A program made the translations under genes and the position numbers. The notes under the pieces were generated by a model. That model was given only the letters and a program-made list of their open reading frames with translations. It was not told the origin of the DNA and did no database searches. Shown in pieces: positions 22,387-34,264 of a stretch of 64,000 nt of DNA (positions are counted from its first letter, which is position 1; each line of letters opens with the position of its first letter). Source of the stretch: Shinisaurus crocodilurus (Eukaryota; Chordata; Lepidosauria; Squamata; Shinisauridae); assembly GCA_021292165.1 (NCBI GenBank), contig CM037877.1, positions 162,723,580 to 162,787,579 on the forward strand, given 5' to 3'.

Positions 22387-22905
22387 CTGTACTCTCCAGA
22401 TTTGTTGCACTACAACTCCCAGCATTACCCAGCCACATCTGGAGGGCCCTACTAGGTTGGGTAAGGCTGTTGTAGACTGAATGCAGCTCTTTAGGAATCC
22501 TAAACATTTCCTTGTGCTTTTTAATCCATCTCGAGTAATGAGCCCAAATCCAGAAAGGGAAATCTCTGCGAGCCATCTGGGCTTCATTTCATGTTGTGTG
22601 GCACTCCAAAATCTCACCTTACAGCTGAAGCCCAAGAGAAAAGGCTGCTGTTTCCTGCTCCTGCAGCATTTACTGGCCATGATCTTGTGGGGAGAAGAGA
22701 AAGGTTAAGTGTTAAGAGCAACATGGTACTGATGTTGATGCTGCTTGATGGAGTTTTTTTGCTGCAGATTTTCTAAGGGGACTTGTGGGTACAATGCTAC
22801 CGAAGGTGAAATCGTTACCGAGTTGTTCTGTTGCCTGGCGTAGGCGTGCTGCAGTTCCTTCACTGAACGTTTGTTTTACTTCCCCCACCCCCATGTTGAT
22901 GTAGT

Positions 22906-23030
22906 GCTGCTGCTAGTGGTAGAGCACCTGCTTTGCATTCAGACGGTCCCAAGTTCAATCCTTGGCATCTCCAGGTAGGTCTGGGGAAACTCTTAAACTC
23001 TGGAGAGCTGCTTCCACTCGGCATAGACCA
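22906..23030 (+). repeat. tRNA-derived SINE, 3'-truncated
   Basis: CTAGTGGTAGAGCACCTGCT..GTTCAATCCTTGGCATCTCC..CTCTGGAGAGCTGC, then CGGCATAGACCA. It lacks the AGGCAGCTTCCTATGTT-type end of the copy at 14038. Confidence 0.65.
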
Positions 23031-23076
23031 GGGGTGCTCAAGCTTTTTTTCCTGTTGAGGGCCGCATTCTATAGCA

Positions 23077-23218
23077 CAGGGTTCTCCAACCTTGGGTCCC
23101 CAGATGTTGCTGGCCTACAGTTCCCACCATACCAAGCCAACATGACTAATGACAAGGGATTCTGGGAGCTGTAGTCCAGCACCAGCAACATCTGGGGACC
23201 CAGGGTTGGAGAGCCGTG
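23077..23218. mobile_element. hAT-type MITE, 142 bp
   Basis: CAGGGTTCTCCAACCTTGGG..CCCAGGGTTGGAGAGCCGTG foldback with an 8-bp duplication CTATAGCA / CTCTAGCA (7 of 8). Same family as 27654 and 50722. Confidence 0.8.
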
Positions 23219-23229
23219 CTCTAGCAGGT

Positions 23230-24340
23230 AATCTGTTGAGGGCTGCTTGATGGTGGTGGGTGGGGCTGAAGTGGACAGGGCCCGAGCCAAAAGTGGGTGG
23301 GTCACCACTTTATTCTTCCTCTCACCCCCTTTTCTCTTGCCTTCCTCTTCCTTGCCAACCAGCAGGCTGCTAGGGAAGGGATGGATCACTCTTGCCAGAG
23401 GCCTGAACTGATCACATGCAGAAAGCTCTTGAAATTGGGCTGAGGTTACCCACCCCTGGTGTAAACAATAGATAGGTAGACCAGTGGTGTGACTCTGTAT
23501 AACGTAGCTTCCTACGATCCTGTCTTACCAAGTGTAAGCTCAGGGTCTTGTGTGGTGGTAGCTATCCTGGCCCAACCAAAAGATCAGGCTGCACACCTCT
23601 GTGCTAAATCCCTAAGTTATCTAGTGAATCAGAAACCATTAAAAGGAAGAAGAGTAGCTGTTGCTTTTTGTATTTTAAATTAGCCCCATTCTCCGTCCAC
23701 AATGGGGGCGGGGGCGGGGAGAACTCATTTGGTAATGTTAAGAACTGTCTGTTAGCCCGTTCTTAAGTTGCCCTGCGTTGTTCCAAATAATTATTAGTCA
23801 TCTTGGAGTTAATTTGCATCTTCTTGGACTGTGGCAGGGCAAGCTGTTCTGCTGACAGATGTGAGGTTTCTGGGTTAAGAATGCCTACGATTTGTCTTAA
23901 TTTTATTTACAGAGCCAGTGAACCCTAAGACAGGGTATCAACAAATAGCCCGTACATTGGAAGGTAACTATGTCTGAAGGCTTCAGTTTGGAAGGGATTG
24001 TTAACATCTTTGGGGATGAGGAGATAAATATCCAGCTGTGTTTACAGAGTTTTGATGTGGGAAAAGCAGTTTGGCTTAGCAAAGACACTTGAACTCTGAG
24101 CTGTCTGTCTGGAGCCTTGCGTTCATGTCTGGGCAAGACTGACTGCTATTTTCGGGTCCAGCTTGTGCAGCAACTAGTCCCCATGTTACTGAACCTGTGC
24201 TTCAGTATTCCCATTGGCTTATTTCCATTTCAAAAGCTTTAATGGGAACCAAGTTCTTGTTGAACCAAGTTCTTTTTGAACCAAGAAATGCCTCCTCGGT
24301 CCTTAACACTGGCATCCTTTTGAGTCTAGGTGGGAAACCT
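23230..24340. other. no gene seen
   Basis: Unassigned sequence without repeats I recognise. Confidence 0.35.
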
Positions 24341-24349
24341 AGGCAGGAA

Positions 24350-24472
24350 AGGGCCATAGCTCAGTGGTAGAGCACCTGCTTTGCATGCAGAAGGTTCCCA
24401 AGTTCAATCCCCGCATCTCCAGGTAGGGCTAGGAAAGAATCCTGCCTGAAACCCTGGAGAGCCATTTGAGGT
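24350..24472 (+). repeat. tRNA-derived SINE, 3'-truncated
   Basis: GGGCCATAGCTCAGTGGTAG..GTTCAATCCCCGCATCTCCA..CCTGGAGAGCC, the best preserved tRNA-like head in the window, with both internal promoter boxes readable. The 3' half is missing. Confidence 0.75.
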
Positions 24473-24728
24473 TTGCCAACTCAGCGGGTCCTTCCCGAAC
24501 CTCCTTTCTGTCCTGCCTGCTGCGCCAGTCGACCCACTGGGGTATCGGTGTGGCAGGCAGGAGGGAAAGGAAGCGCCACTTCTCCCACTTCCATCCCCCT
24601 AGGGTTTGGCACCCGCGGGCACCATGACCCAGCGGGAGCAGGGTGATGGGAGGGGGGATCCTCTCTGTCAGAGCCGCACACGTGCGCAGGCCTGGCCAAG
24701 AGAATAAGGCTCTCTGCCCATTTGTAAC

Positions 24729-24858
24729 CCATCCCATGTTTTCCCACCACTTCTTCCATCTTTCTTCTTTCCACCAAAAACCCATTAAGGAGGAAAAGAC
24801 GGAATTGTTGCACAGTGTCTTTTGATTGCCAGCTCTAGGAGCCCTCCATCTGGAAGAA
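24729..24858 (+). repeat. dispersed repeat, family Y
   Basis: Related by eye to 5141-5283 (GTTTTCCCACCACTTCTTCC, GTGTCTTTTGATTGCCAGC). It ends a few bases before the family X element at 24866. Confidence 0.5.
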
Positions 24859-24865
24859 CACAATA

Positions 24866-25069
24866 GACCGGTTCACGTGGTCAAAGAAGCCACCATGGCC
24901 TAAACAACCAGTTATTTGAGGATTGTTTCTCCCTCAAACAATCCATGCTGCCTGGGTTCGGACAACACGACAAGCCATGCCCAGGTGGGTAATTAGGCTA
25001 GTGGCGCTTGGCATGTGCCGCTGATTTAAGTAAGCCACCGTGGCTTGTTTTGATCGTGCGAACCAGGTC
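24866..25069. repeat. foldback DNA transposon, family X
   Basis: Ends GACCGGTTCACGTGGTCAAA and TTTTGATCGTGCGAACCAGG are inverted; the interior has GGTTCGGACAACACGACAAG. It is shorter than the copies at 33910 and 53455. Confidence 0.6.
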
Positions 25070-26744
25070 ACTATCATGGACCCACAAGATGAAAGATCCC
25101 GCTGCTGCTCATTCTCTTTCCCAAGATTTTGGAACTGGAGCCCCAAGCCATCTGTACCAGGAAGAAAAAGAAGAAGAAAAGAGAGGGAAGGAGAGAAGCT
25201 TCTGTTTTTTGCTCTTTCCAGTCCCCACAGAACCTAGGTGAGAGCAAAGGGGGCATTGCCTGGTCACCTCTATTTTGTTCCCACACTTCCATTTTTTCTG
25301 TCTCAGCCTCCACCTCGTCTGTCTGTGGCTGCTACGCTGGCAAGGGCTGACAAACAAGGATGCTGTGCTGACCAAATGGAAACAGAGCATCCTTGCCACT
25401 AAGTGCCATGTGCTATGGAACTCTTGGGAGATGCTAAAGCCAGTCTCTCCTGTATCCTAATGCAATCACGGCAACACGCTGCTACTCATTAATTGACGAT
25501 ACAAAAAACAACAACCACCTAGGTACTTTTTTGGCCTGCCATCTAGTAGCAAACTCACCCATCCAGCATCCCATGAATTTAAAAAAAAAGTGTTGCCAAC
25601 TTTGCTAGTGAAGATTTGTTTCAGCTGTTGAGTGGATAGTTGAATATACAGCATGTGACAGATACTCAGCCAGCCCCAGCAGCCCATTCAATCTAGCCTT
25701 GATTAAGTATACAGTATTGTTTTAAAAAGATGTTAAAGCAGATTGCTTTACCAAATAGCATGTGGCTGGAACTCAAGATTTTAAAATGAAATTAAATAAA
25801 TAATAATGACTATAGGCTTATTACAGAGGGGAAAGTGCTTTTCATATCATTTAGACCACTAGAAGAAGAAAGTAGTCTTAAATCTGAATGTTACAAATAA
25901 TGATGAAAAACACCAATAGCAGCTCTAGAAGTGTCAAGGAAAGATATTGGCCAGCATTGTGCAAAGATGACATGAAGTTAGATTTGATTACAGGAGATGG
26001 AATCAAATGTCTTTTTAATTGAAGACATCAGGCTAGCCTCTGGAGCATATGGTAACACATTTTTTTGAGCCATTAAAAGTAACTGAAAGAAGACCATATC
26101 TTGGCCCTTTGAATGGCCTCTTCCAAATGATGTCAACTGCAGATTCACAGCATGTGTGTACAGTGTGAAAAACCTATGTGTGTGTTCCTCTCACATTACA
26201 ACAATCTACATACAGTTCCTTTGCCTAAGGGCTTCTACTACATGAGGCATTTAACCAGCACTTTACCGAGGCATCTTCTTCCATTTTCTTTGCGGGAGGA
26301 AGAGCGTCCTTTTACATGAAGTTCCCCCCCCCCCTGGGGGGGGTTCCTCTCTGCCTTTCTATATGTTCTTATATGTTCCATTACACAGCACAAGGTGGCG
26401 CTGTGGTATAGAGTGGAATTGCAAATTTGCATGAGGCTTCCGTAGCAAATCCAGTATAACGCCTGACTTTCCTTGCTCTAAAAAAAAAAAGCTGTGAAAA
26501 TGGCTGGAAAGCATGGGAGAGGCCCTGGAAGGCTGATGATGTCGTGTAAAGGACCCACAAACCGGTGAGTGAGGGATCAGGAGTGCACAATAAATGCCTC
26601 ATGTGGAGACGCCCTAAGTGCTTCTTATGCAGAAATGATATATATTGTGAGATTGAGAAGTAGATAGTTAAAGGATAATAACATGTTGTAATAGATACCA
26701 AGGAGTTGCAGATTATATTTAGTAATATCTGTCATTTATTAACT
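25070..26744. other. no gene seen
   Basis: Unassigned. C- and G-runs abut at 26324-26342, forming a local hairpin. No exon evidence. Confidence 0.4.
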
Positions 26745-26850
26745 AGGGCAGCCTTTCCCAACCTGGTGTCCTTTAGATGTGTCCAAATCCCATCATCCCC
26801 AGCCAGCATGGCCAATGGCTTGGCTATTGATTTGGGAAAGCTGGGCTAGG
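26745..26850. repeat. hAT-like MITE remnant
   Basis: CAGCCTTTCCCAACCTGGTG..CCAGCCAGCATGGCCAATGG, related to the 8879/42497 group but worn. The right end is near GGGAAAGCTGGGCTAGG. Confidence 0.45.
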
Positions 26851-27059
26851 GAAACCCCAGTTCTCGTCAAAAACAAAATGACCTTTCATTCCGTTCCAGC
26901 CTGCTTGTGTGTTGACAAACCAGACAGACCCCTAGCTGGCTGGCAGATATGCACCCTGACACAACCTGCGGAATTCAGTGTTCCTGCCAGACTTTCTAGC
27001 AAGGTATAACGTCGATTTCCTGCTTTGCCTTGTATCACTAACTGTCCAACCCCTCGAGC

Positions 27060-27185
27060 AAGAGTGGGGAACCTGGGGCCCTCTAGATGCTGCTGGACTT
27101 CCATTATCCTGACCACTGGATGTTGCTGGTTGGGGCTAATGGGCGTTGGAGCAACGTCTAGCGGGCCACAGGTTCACTGCCCCTG
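27060..27185. repeat. hAT-like MITE remnant
   Basis: GAGTGGGGAACCTGGGGCCC..GGTTGGGGCTAATGGGCGTT..GGGCCACAGGTTCACTGCCC, a worn member of the group at 8879 and 42497. Confidence 0.5.
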
Positions 27186-27653
27186 CCCTAGAGCATTTAA
27201 TGGGGGGCCCTCCAAGTAGCATTTGTGGAACATGGGACACCTGCCCTCATTTTGTTCAAATATGAGAGGTTCCGATTATCTTTACGCACGCCCTGCCTGC
27301 CTCCTGCAGGCATCAGGACTCACAAGGCTTCCGCTGGTTATGCCACTGGGGTTGTGTGTGTAGGAGCGGAGCTGATAGTTTCTTCTGCCCTCAAGATATT
27401 TCCCCCAATTTAAGACAAGACTGAAGTTACGTGCCTTTTTGCTGGCCTTGCTGCGCTCGCTACTTTCTCTTTGTTCTCTAATTAAACATGCATATGCGTG
27501 GGTAATGGAGTCTGGAATAGCCTGGTTCCTAGTTCCAGGAGGTGACACCAACTTGAGAATGGGCTTTTGACTACTAGGAACTGGTAACGTAAGTACTTTT
27601 GTGCCCTTTCTATATTAACAACATACAAAAGTCTAGATACGTAGATTCTAGAC

Positions 27654-27788
27654 CAGCGTTCTCCAACCTTGGGTCCCCAGATGTTTTTGGCCTATAACTC
27701 CCAGCATGCCCCAGCCAGCATAGCTGGCTGGGGCATGCTGGGAGTTGTAGGCCAAAAACATCTGGGGACCCAAGGTTGGAGAACGCTG
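27654..27788. mobile_element. hAT-type near-perfect palindrome, 135 bp
   Basis: CAGCGTTCTCCAACCTTGGG at one end and its complement at the other. The two arms pair almost without mismatch through GGCATGCTGGGAGTTGTAGG to a centre at about 27721. The flanking 8-mers (TTCTAGAC / GTTTAGAT) match only at 5 of 8. Confidence 0.75.
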
Positions 27789-27789
27789 G

Positions 27790-28715
27790 TTTAGATACTA
27801 CAGGGGTATTGAACCACTTCCAGCCCAAAGGGCGAATTCCATTTTGGAGAAGCTCTCGGGGGCTGCATTCCAGTGGCAGGTGGGGTGGGGCCAAAAGCAA
27901 AAGGGGCAGCACCAAAAATACCTGCATATTTTAGTTCAAAGCTCTTACTGCCAGCAAACGAAGCCTTAGGAGAGGCATTTCAACCTTTTAGAATGGGGGG
28001 GGGGGACCTACACAAAGGCCGGGAAACCACCAAACAGATCTATGGTTGGGGGAAAGGGGAAGGTGGCATGGGCATCTGGGGAACTATGGAGGGCAGATTT
28101 GGCCCCTGGGGTTGAGGTTCTGCACCCCTGGGGTAGTCCTTGCTGGAAGGAACATTGTTTCCCCGCTCTAGGTGTGTCAAGAGGAAGAGAAATCCGTGAG
28201 ACGAGAGAGACAGATGGAGAACTTGAAGTCATGTATTCAGTTTGGCAGCTTGGTTCAGTGGGAGGTTCATAGGGGCCCCAATAAGAAGATGAGCCAAAGA
28301 TTCTCAGATGCACCAGACTAGCAATTTGCTGGATTAGAGATTATTTTAGTCAGTCTCCAAAATGAATCAAAAAGCAGGGGGGGGGGGGTTACATTACCAA
28401 AAAGGGATTTGAAGAATACAATATAATGACTTCGTTCTACAACATTTTGCAAAAGTCTTCATCCTGTGATATACACAAACATCTCTAGCAAGGTTCCTGG
28501 TAGTCATTACATATATTCAAACTGAACTGTAATGGTAACGATTTTTGACCCAAACCTTCAGATTTCTATGCAAACACAGGAGCCATGAAGATTGGAAGTC
28601 AGTATCCTGATTCCGGTAGAGGAGGGCAACGGGTCTGCTTCCACTAGGATTCATCCCTGGCCCTGATGCTGATGATGCAGTAGCTGGTCTGGGGTTGAAG
28701 CAACCATGCTGGCTC
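27790..28715. other. no gene seen
   Basis: Unassigned, with G-runs at about 27995-28005 and 28378-28388. The overlapping 75- to 105-codon frames have no domain pattern. Confidence 0.35.
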
Positions 28716-28721
28716 AGCATG

Positions 28722-28880
28722 CTGGCTCAGCTTGTCTGAGCGTGGAAAGCTAAGCAGGGTCAGGCCTGGTTATTACTTGGATGGGAGACCCCTCCTCTAG
28801 TTTCCTGCATTGAGCAGGGGGTTGGACTCGATAGCCTTGTAGGCTCCTTCTAACTCTATGATCTATGAAATCTATGAAAT
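28722..28880 (+). repeat. 5S rRNA-derived SINE
   Basis: GGAAAGCTAAGCAGGGTCAG and TTATTACTTGGATGGGAGAC reproduce the 5S rRNA internal promoter region (A box to C box). This is followed by the CR1/L2-type tail GCATTGAGCAGGGGGTTGGA and a CTATGAAAT-type end. A near twin lies at 43523. It is not a functional 5S gene because the 5S 3' end is replaced. Confidence 0.85.
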
Positions 28881-29535
28881 GACTCATGCTCGTAGAGCAT
28901 GAAAGTGCTGTGTGTGAGCATGAGGATGGAAAACAGGTGGGATTCCTGATGGGACTTTATCCATGTAACAGTTCTGGCTTCTTAGAACCTCAGAGGCTAA
29001 TGCAAGTCAGAACCAGCTTCATTTAACACTGGATCACATGTTCCATTTGCCTTCCAGTTTAGCATCAGAAAGATGAGCGTGGACTTGAACACAAATCCAA
29101 CAATTCCCGTGATCATGGAGGAGGCTGTTAGCAGAAACTGCTGCCAGTTGTCTCTATTGCTCAGCACAATCCACATTTTATGTTCCTCCACACACGCTCA
29201 CACATACACAGTTATGGACAGGCACATAGCTGATGTTGAGCCTGACTGCTTGTGGGTGGTGGAAATGTATTATTTGAGCCAACCCTTAAGGTACATTTGC
29301 AAAGCAATAATTGCCAGGATCTGAACTGTTGCTTCTGACTGATGCAGTTCAGGGATGTTGGGTCCCTTAGCCCACATTGGCCCACATGACTAACGTAGCC
29401 CACAGTACTGTGCTGTGAGACCCTCATGGTTAGCATGTGTGTATCCCAGGAAGGAAAAGGTACCCATCTTTTGCTAGAACCTTTTTCATGCCCCTTACTG
29501 AGCACTACAGCACCCTACCAGGGCCATGGGAAGCT
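28881..29535. other. no gene seen
   Basis: Unassigned sequence. Confidence 0.35.
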
Positions 29536-29762
29536 CTAATTTAGAGGAGCCCTCAAGGCCTGAATCATGAGGCAGACTGAACACCCTATCTCAAGTGGCA
29601 AATTTAGGACACGAAATGAAAGGAGGTTGACCAGGACCCAGCTAAGTTCTTTAGCTGGTGATGAAAAGCACACAGAAAACGGAATCAGAACTCCCTCAGC
29701 AGAGAGTTCCAAAGAGTGGACGCCACAGCCATAAAGGTCCTGCTTATACACCCTCTTAGTTA
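29536..29762. repeat. LINE-like repeat fragment
   Basis: The block AGAGTTCCAAAGAGTGGACG followed by CACAGCCATAAAGGTCCTGC resembles the conserved part of the repeat at 9770 (attcc..agaaggccttct). Weak similarity only. Confidence 0.3.
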
Positions 29763-30130
29763 AGAACATACAAAGAGCCCTGCCGGATCAGACCAAAGGC
29801 CTATCTAGTCCAGCATCCTGAGTCCCACAGTGGCCAACCAGTGGCCAAGGAGGACATGAGGCAACAGCCTTCTTCTGCTGTTGTTCCCCAACAATTCAGA
29901 GGCGCTGTGTCTCTGATCCTGGAGGTAGTATATAGCCATCATGACTATAGCTCTTATGCTATACGAAAGAGCAGAACAAAACAGGGCCTTGTTTGATTTA
30001 CTCAAGCTGCACAAAGGTACATATGGGAGAAGGCATATCTCTAAAACATGCAGGACCTAGGCTAGGAAAGGCTTTCGAGGTCAACACCAGCACCTTGAAT
30101 TGGGCTTGGAAACTAATGTACTAGCTGACA
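29763..30130. repeat. dispersed repeat family A
   Basis: GAACATACAAAGAGCCCTGC..GGATCAGACCAAAGGCCTAT..AGTGGCCAACCAGTGGCC, partly shared with 39390-39530, and ending with a LINE-like block CACCAGCACCTTGAATTGGG. Class not determined. Confidence 0.4.
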
Positions 30131-31130
30131 TTTCTGGACCAGTTTCAAATAAATAAATAATAGAAGTAGTACAACGTGAACGTACAGCATGTTACGATAG
30201 CCTAAATTAGAGATTACTGTTGCATGGGTGACAGTGGCAGTGTCCTGTGGAGGCTATGTGAATTGTCCCTTAGATGTACACATTCACACACATCTGATAG
30301 CTATTCGATACATGAACTGCTGTACATGCACAGATGACAGGGGACAGGTGCCGTCTATTTGTCATCAATGCAAGATCTGAGCGAGAAAGAGGCAAAAATG
30401 GTTTTACCTCTCCTCTTTGTTCCCTGGTTGCACACAGACATCTGAATCGCTTTACTTTAACATTGCTTGAAGTAGAATAAGGAATGGTGTGTTGTAATGG
30501 CTATAAAAGGAATATGAGCTAAGTTTCGGACACAGCAAATAGATCAGTCCTCTTGAAACTTATCCCAGCATTACAAAGAAATGTGGGGTTGTTAAATCCC
30601 AGAAGAGATTGTCTATTTGAATGGCTGAGTTTTCTAAATGAAAGATAAAACTAGTAAACGTGGTATGTTAATTAGATTAAGAGGTTATGTCCTGTAATCC
30701 CTAAAGCCTACCTAGAAGACTTTCTTCAAACAGATGCAACTCAAGCCAGATGAATGGAAAAATCATTAATTAGGGTTCTGTCTATGTTTTTAATATGTGT
30801 GTATATATATATACAGAACAAAATGTTCCAATCAAAAAGTATCTACTTGATGTAATTTTACTGACGTGAAAATATTCTGATGCAGTGCTACTACTGGATC
30901 AGTTTCTCCAAGGGATATAAACTGTCTGGCGAACATGCCAAAAATGAACTGTGTCTTTCAATAAATAAATACAGCGCAAAGGCCATTGCCACATTAAGAA
31001 TTCTTGCTATTTCTCATTGCTAAGTGTATTGTCAGCCTGTTAGCACACTGACAAAAATTAATCAAAGCACATCTTTAGTGCTCATCTAAGCGTAGCCATT
31101 TGAATTATTATATTTTTTAAATTATTTTTT
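30131..31130. other. repeat-free AT-rich stretch
   Basis: I see no repeats except a short TATATA run at about 30803. The sequence is AT-rich and complex, the kind that sometimes holds conserved enhancers, but there is no direct evidence of function. Confidence 0.3.
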
Positions 31131-31225
31131 TTACAGTACAATCCTGTACATGTATACTCAGAAGTAAACCCCACTGAATGCAGTGGGACATATTCCTATG
31201 TAAGTGGGTATAGGATTGCAGCCTT
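31131..31225. repeat. palindromic MITE (type 1)
   Basis: CAATCCTGTACATGTATACT..AACCCCACTGAATGCAGTGG..GTAAGTGGGTATAGGATTGC. Confidence 0.65.
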
Positions 31226-31289
31226 AGACATCTTTCTCAAGAGAAGAAAAAAGACTCAAGGTGACTCCTCACAACAGATTGAATAATTT

Positions 31290-31375
31290 CAACTGCAATC
31301 CTGTGCACATTTAACTGGGAGCAAGGCCAGCCCATTGAACTGAGTGTGGGATTTACTTCCATCTATACAAGACTA
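31290..31375. repeat. palindromic MITE (type 1), diverged
   Basis: CTGCAATCCTGTGCACATTT..GCCCATTGAACTGAGTGTGG..CTATACAAGACT; the right arm is eroded. Confidence 0.45.
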
Positions 31376-31635
31376 AGTTGTTAATTATCTTGATCAGTGC
31401 TTAACAATACATATTTTTATATTGATATGGATACCTGCACAAGGAAAGGAGAGAGAAATGTGTAACTTAAGCTTTGAACATGTTTAGGTGGGGTTAAAGC
31501 TTTAGAAATAGTCCTGTTCTTATCCTCGGAGAGCATGAAATACTTCCATATGTGTTGTGCTGTTTCCTTTCCCATGACCAAAATCAGCGTTGGGCTTACG
31601 CCAAGACAGGTACAGTTTTAAAAATGGCTAAGGGA

Positions 31636-31736
31636 ACAATCCTATGCATGTTTAGACAGAAAAAAGGCCTACAACTCCCAGCACACCCCTATGGGAGTTG
31701 TAGGCCTTTTTTCTGTCCAAACATGCATAGGATTGT
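31636..31736. repeat. near-perfect palindrome, 101 bp
   Basis: The arms ACAATCCTATGCATGTTTAG..GGCCTACAACTCCCAG and TGGGAGTTGTAGGCC..CAAACATGCATAGGATTGT pair with one visible mismatch around a 12-nt loop. The outer ends resemble type 1 MITEs. The 63-codon frame across it is incidental. Confidence 0.7.
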
Positions 31737-31744
31737 GCCTTAAA

Positions 31745-33660
31745 TGGTGGTCAGTTTGTGGATGTGTAAGAAATCAGGGAAAGAGGGAAAGGGTTACGTT
31801 GAAGCCAACAGGGTTAATTATCTCCACTTTTCTGAAAGAGCTGTTCCTTTGCCACATGTACTCATGGGTTATGGAACTGCAATACTGTGTATAGGAGTTC
31901 TTTAGATTTACTAATAGCTGCTGTGATCTTTGGCCCTGCATCAAAAATTAATGATCTGATGGGTGAAGTATCTATGATGTGGACTCCCAACTATGATCAT
32001 TGTGTATTTAACTTTAGTGTCAAACCACATTCAAGGTTAACAATTGATTTTACGGCAAAACGTATGTTCCCAATTAGAAAAATTATGCCCTGAAAATGCA
32101 GCCACACAGATCAACTGAGAACATTTTGGATTCTTACCTTCTGTAAGAGATAAAGAAGAGAATGTTGTAAGTGGAAGAGAATGTTGGGACAATAAATTGG
32201 CTTTGGGCCACTTACTCACATTACGTCGATTGCATGTAGGCCGCTGGAGCACAACTTCTTCCTCCCACCGCGAAGCTGTCATCAGAAGCTCTGGGCCATG
32301 TAGAAGGAGCCCACACACTGTGGTTTCTCTCTATGTCAATGTTTTCCCTATTTCTGGAAGGTGTGATGCTGTTGTGATACTGTTGTGGGAAAGAGAAGCA
32401 GTGTAGGCTCCTTGTACATAGCCCAAGGTTTCTGATGTTCCTTTCACAGTCTAGGAACAAGCTGTGTGATAGCAGTTCCCACAACATGGATGGAAAACAT
32501 AGTAAGAGTCCTGTTGGATCAGATCAAGAGTCGATCTAGTTTAATGATGTCCCTAACATTTGCAACTACCTACTTTAGTATATGAATTTCCCCCATTTTT
32601 TGTTATGAATTGACTGCCATTTCCCAGACATTCTTCAGGATGATAAATGAGATTTTGCACTCGCACAGTCACCAGACCACTCCCCCAAAGTCAGCTGCCA
32701 GTTATTGAATGTTAACTGCTAGCTCTTAATTAAATTGTCACTGACTGACAATGATGTGGCTGTATCACTCAACCAAGCAACCTTTATTGGCTAAATATCA
32801 TTTCTCTGTTTGGGTCAACCAATTCCCTTGATTTGTTTCTTGCAAACATCTTACGTGGCAATTGCTCATCATCCAGATCTAAACCCCTCTTTTGCACCCT
32901 GGTGTGTGTGTTTGGGCGGTGCTGGTGCTTCAATATCCAGCCATGACCGGTATTAATGAGTGAGTACAGGTCAGGTGAAAAAGCGGCAATATGATCATGT
33001 GCACACATGCAGCCCCATCAATGCACATGCACCAACTTGGAAAATAGATGAATTTCTTTTTCTCCTGCAAACTCACTGGGAAAGTTCATAAATGCTGGAT
33101 GATACCAAATCGAGTTGAGGCGGGGAGCTCACCAATCACCAATTTAGTCCGATATCCTGTTTCCAAAAATGGAGAGCCAGACACTTCTGGGGAAACTCAC
33201 AAGCAGGGCATTTAGGCACCAATCCTCCCTATTGTTTGTTGAGAGGCATTTTTGAGAATTACTTTTACCATGCAATCCATAATGTGAAACTGGCAGTGAA
33301 AAAGATCAATCACATTTTAGAACTTATTAGGAAAAGGTTTGAAAAATAAAACACCCAATAATATAAATGTAACATGAATGATCTTCAGAGGCATACTGCT
33401 TTTGAACATGGAAGTTGCATTAAGGCTAAACTATCATGGCTAATTGTTGATATACATTCTACTAATAAATGTATCTAATCCACTTTTCAGGCAATATAAG
33501 TTCATTAGTGCCATTGCCACTGTGAATTCTATAAGCATGTTTTGTGTGAAGTAGTACTTTCCTTTCTTTGTTCTGAATTTGCTAATAATCAGATTTGGAT
33601 TTGCCCTTAGCAAGCCCTTGGCAGAACATAGTGGTCCCTTGTGTGGTAGAGAACAGTAGT
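31745..33660. other. no gene seen
   Basis: Unassigned. A decayed family A fragment (GAGTCCTGTTGGATCAGATC) sits near 32500. No credible exon. Confidence 0.4.
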
Positions 33661-33890
33661 ATTATTTTATTTTATATTTTATTTATTACATTTCTATCAT
33701 ACCCAATAGCCAAAACACTCTGGGAAGTTCACAAACATTAAAACTCTAAAATACATGATAAAACATAATATAAAACATTTAAAAGTTCAAAACAAGATAA
33801 AACCAGAGGGAAAAAAAACAGCAGCAGGGAAAATCTAAAAACACAACAAACATTGTAAAAGCCTGGGGAAATAAAAGGGGTTTCACCTGA
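33661..33890. repeat. LINE-like A-rich tail
   Basis: ATACCCAATAGCCAAAACAC..TGGGAAGTTCACAAACATTA then A-rich AATAAAAC/CATAATATAAAACA sequence, matching the start of the repeat at 9770. Confidence 0.4.
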
Positions 33891-33909
33891 TGCCCCCCAA
33901 AACCACACT

Positions 33910-34264
33910 GACATGGTTCGCACAATCACGGTGGGGGAAATAAGCCATTGCGTGTGCCAGCTGCATGCTGGGGTGGGAAGGATTTGCAAAATTACCCTTG
34001 CCAGCAAGGCTTGCTGGGTCCTGTGAACCGGTGAGGGTGCTTGTTGCTGTGGTTAACAAGCCACTCCAGAACCCCAAAACAAGCCATGGGTTCTGGGTGG
34101 CTTGTTAACCAGGACAAGCCACCCTTGCCAGGTTCACACGACACAGCAAGCTACGGTAGTGAGGGTAATTATGCACACACACCCCAGCACACGACCAGCA
34201 TGTGCAGCAAGAGAAATAAGCCACAATGACTTATTTCCCCCACCGTGATCATGCAAACTGGGCC
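33910..34264. repeat. foldback DNA transposon, family X
   Basis: GGTTCGCACAATCACGGTGG and CCACCGTGATCATGCAAACT are inverted ends; an internal second palindrome is centred on ACCCCAAAACAAGCCATGGG. It is the longest of four copies. Confidence 0.65.

Noticed and set aside
24350..24425. Functional tRNA gene
   Set aside because: A and B boxes are present but no cloverleaf closes and the SINE body follows directly.
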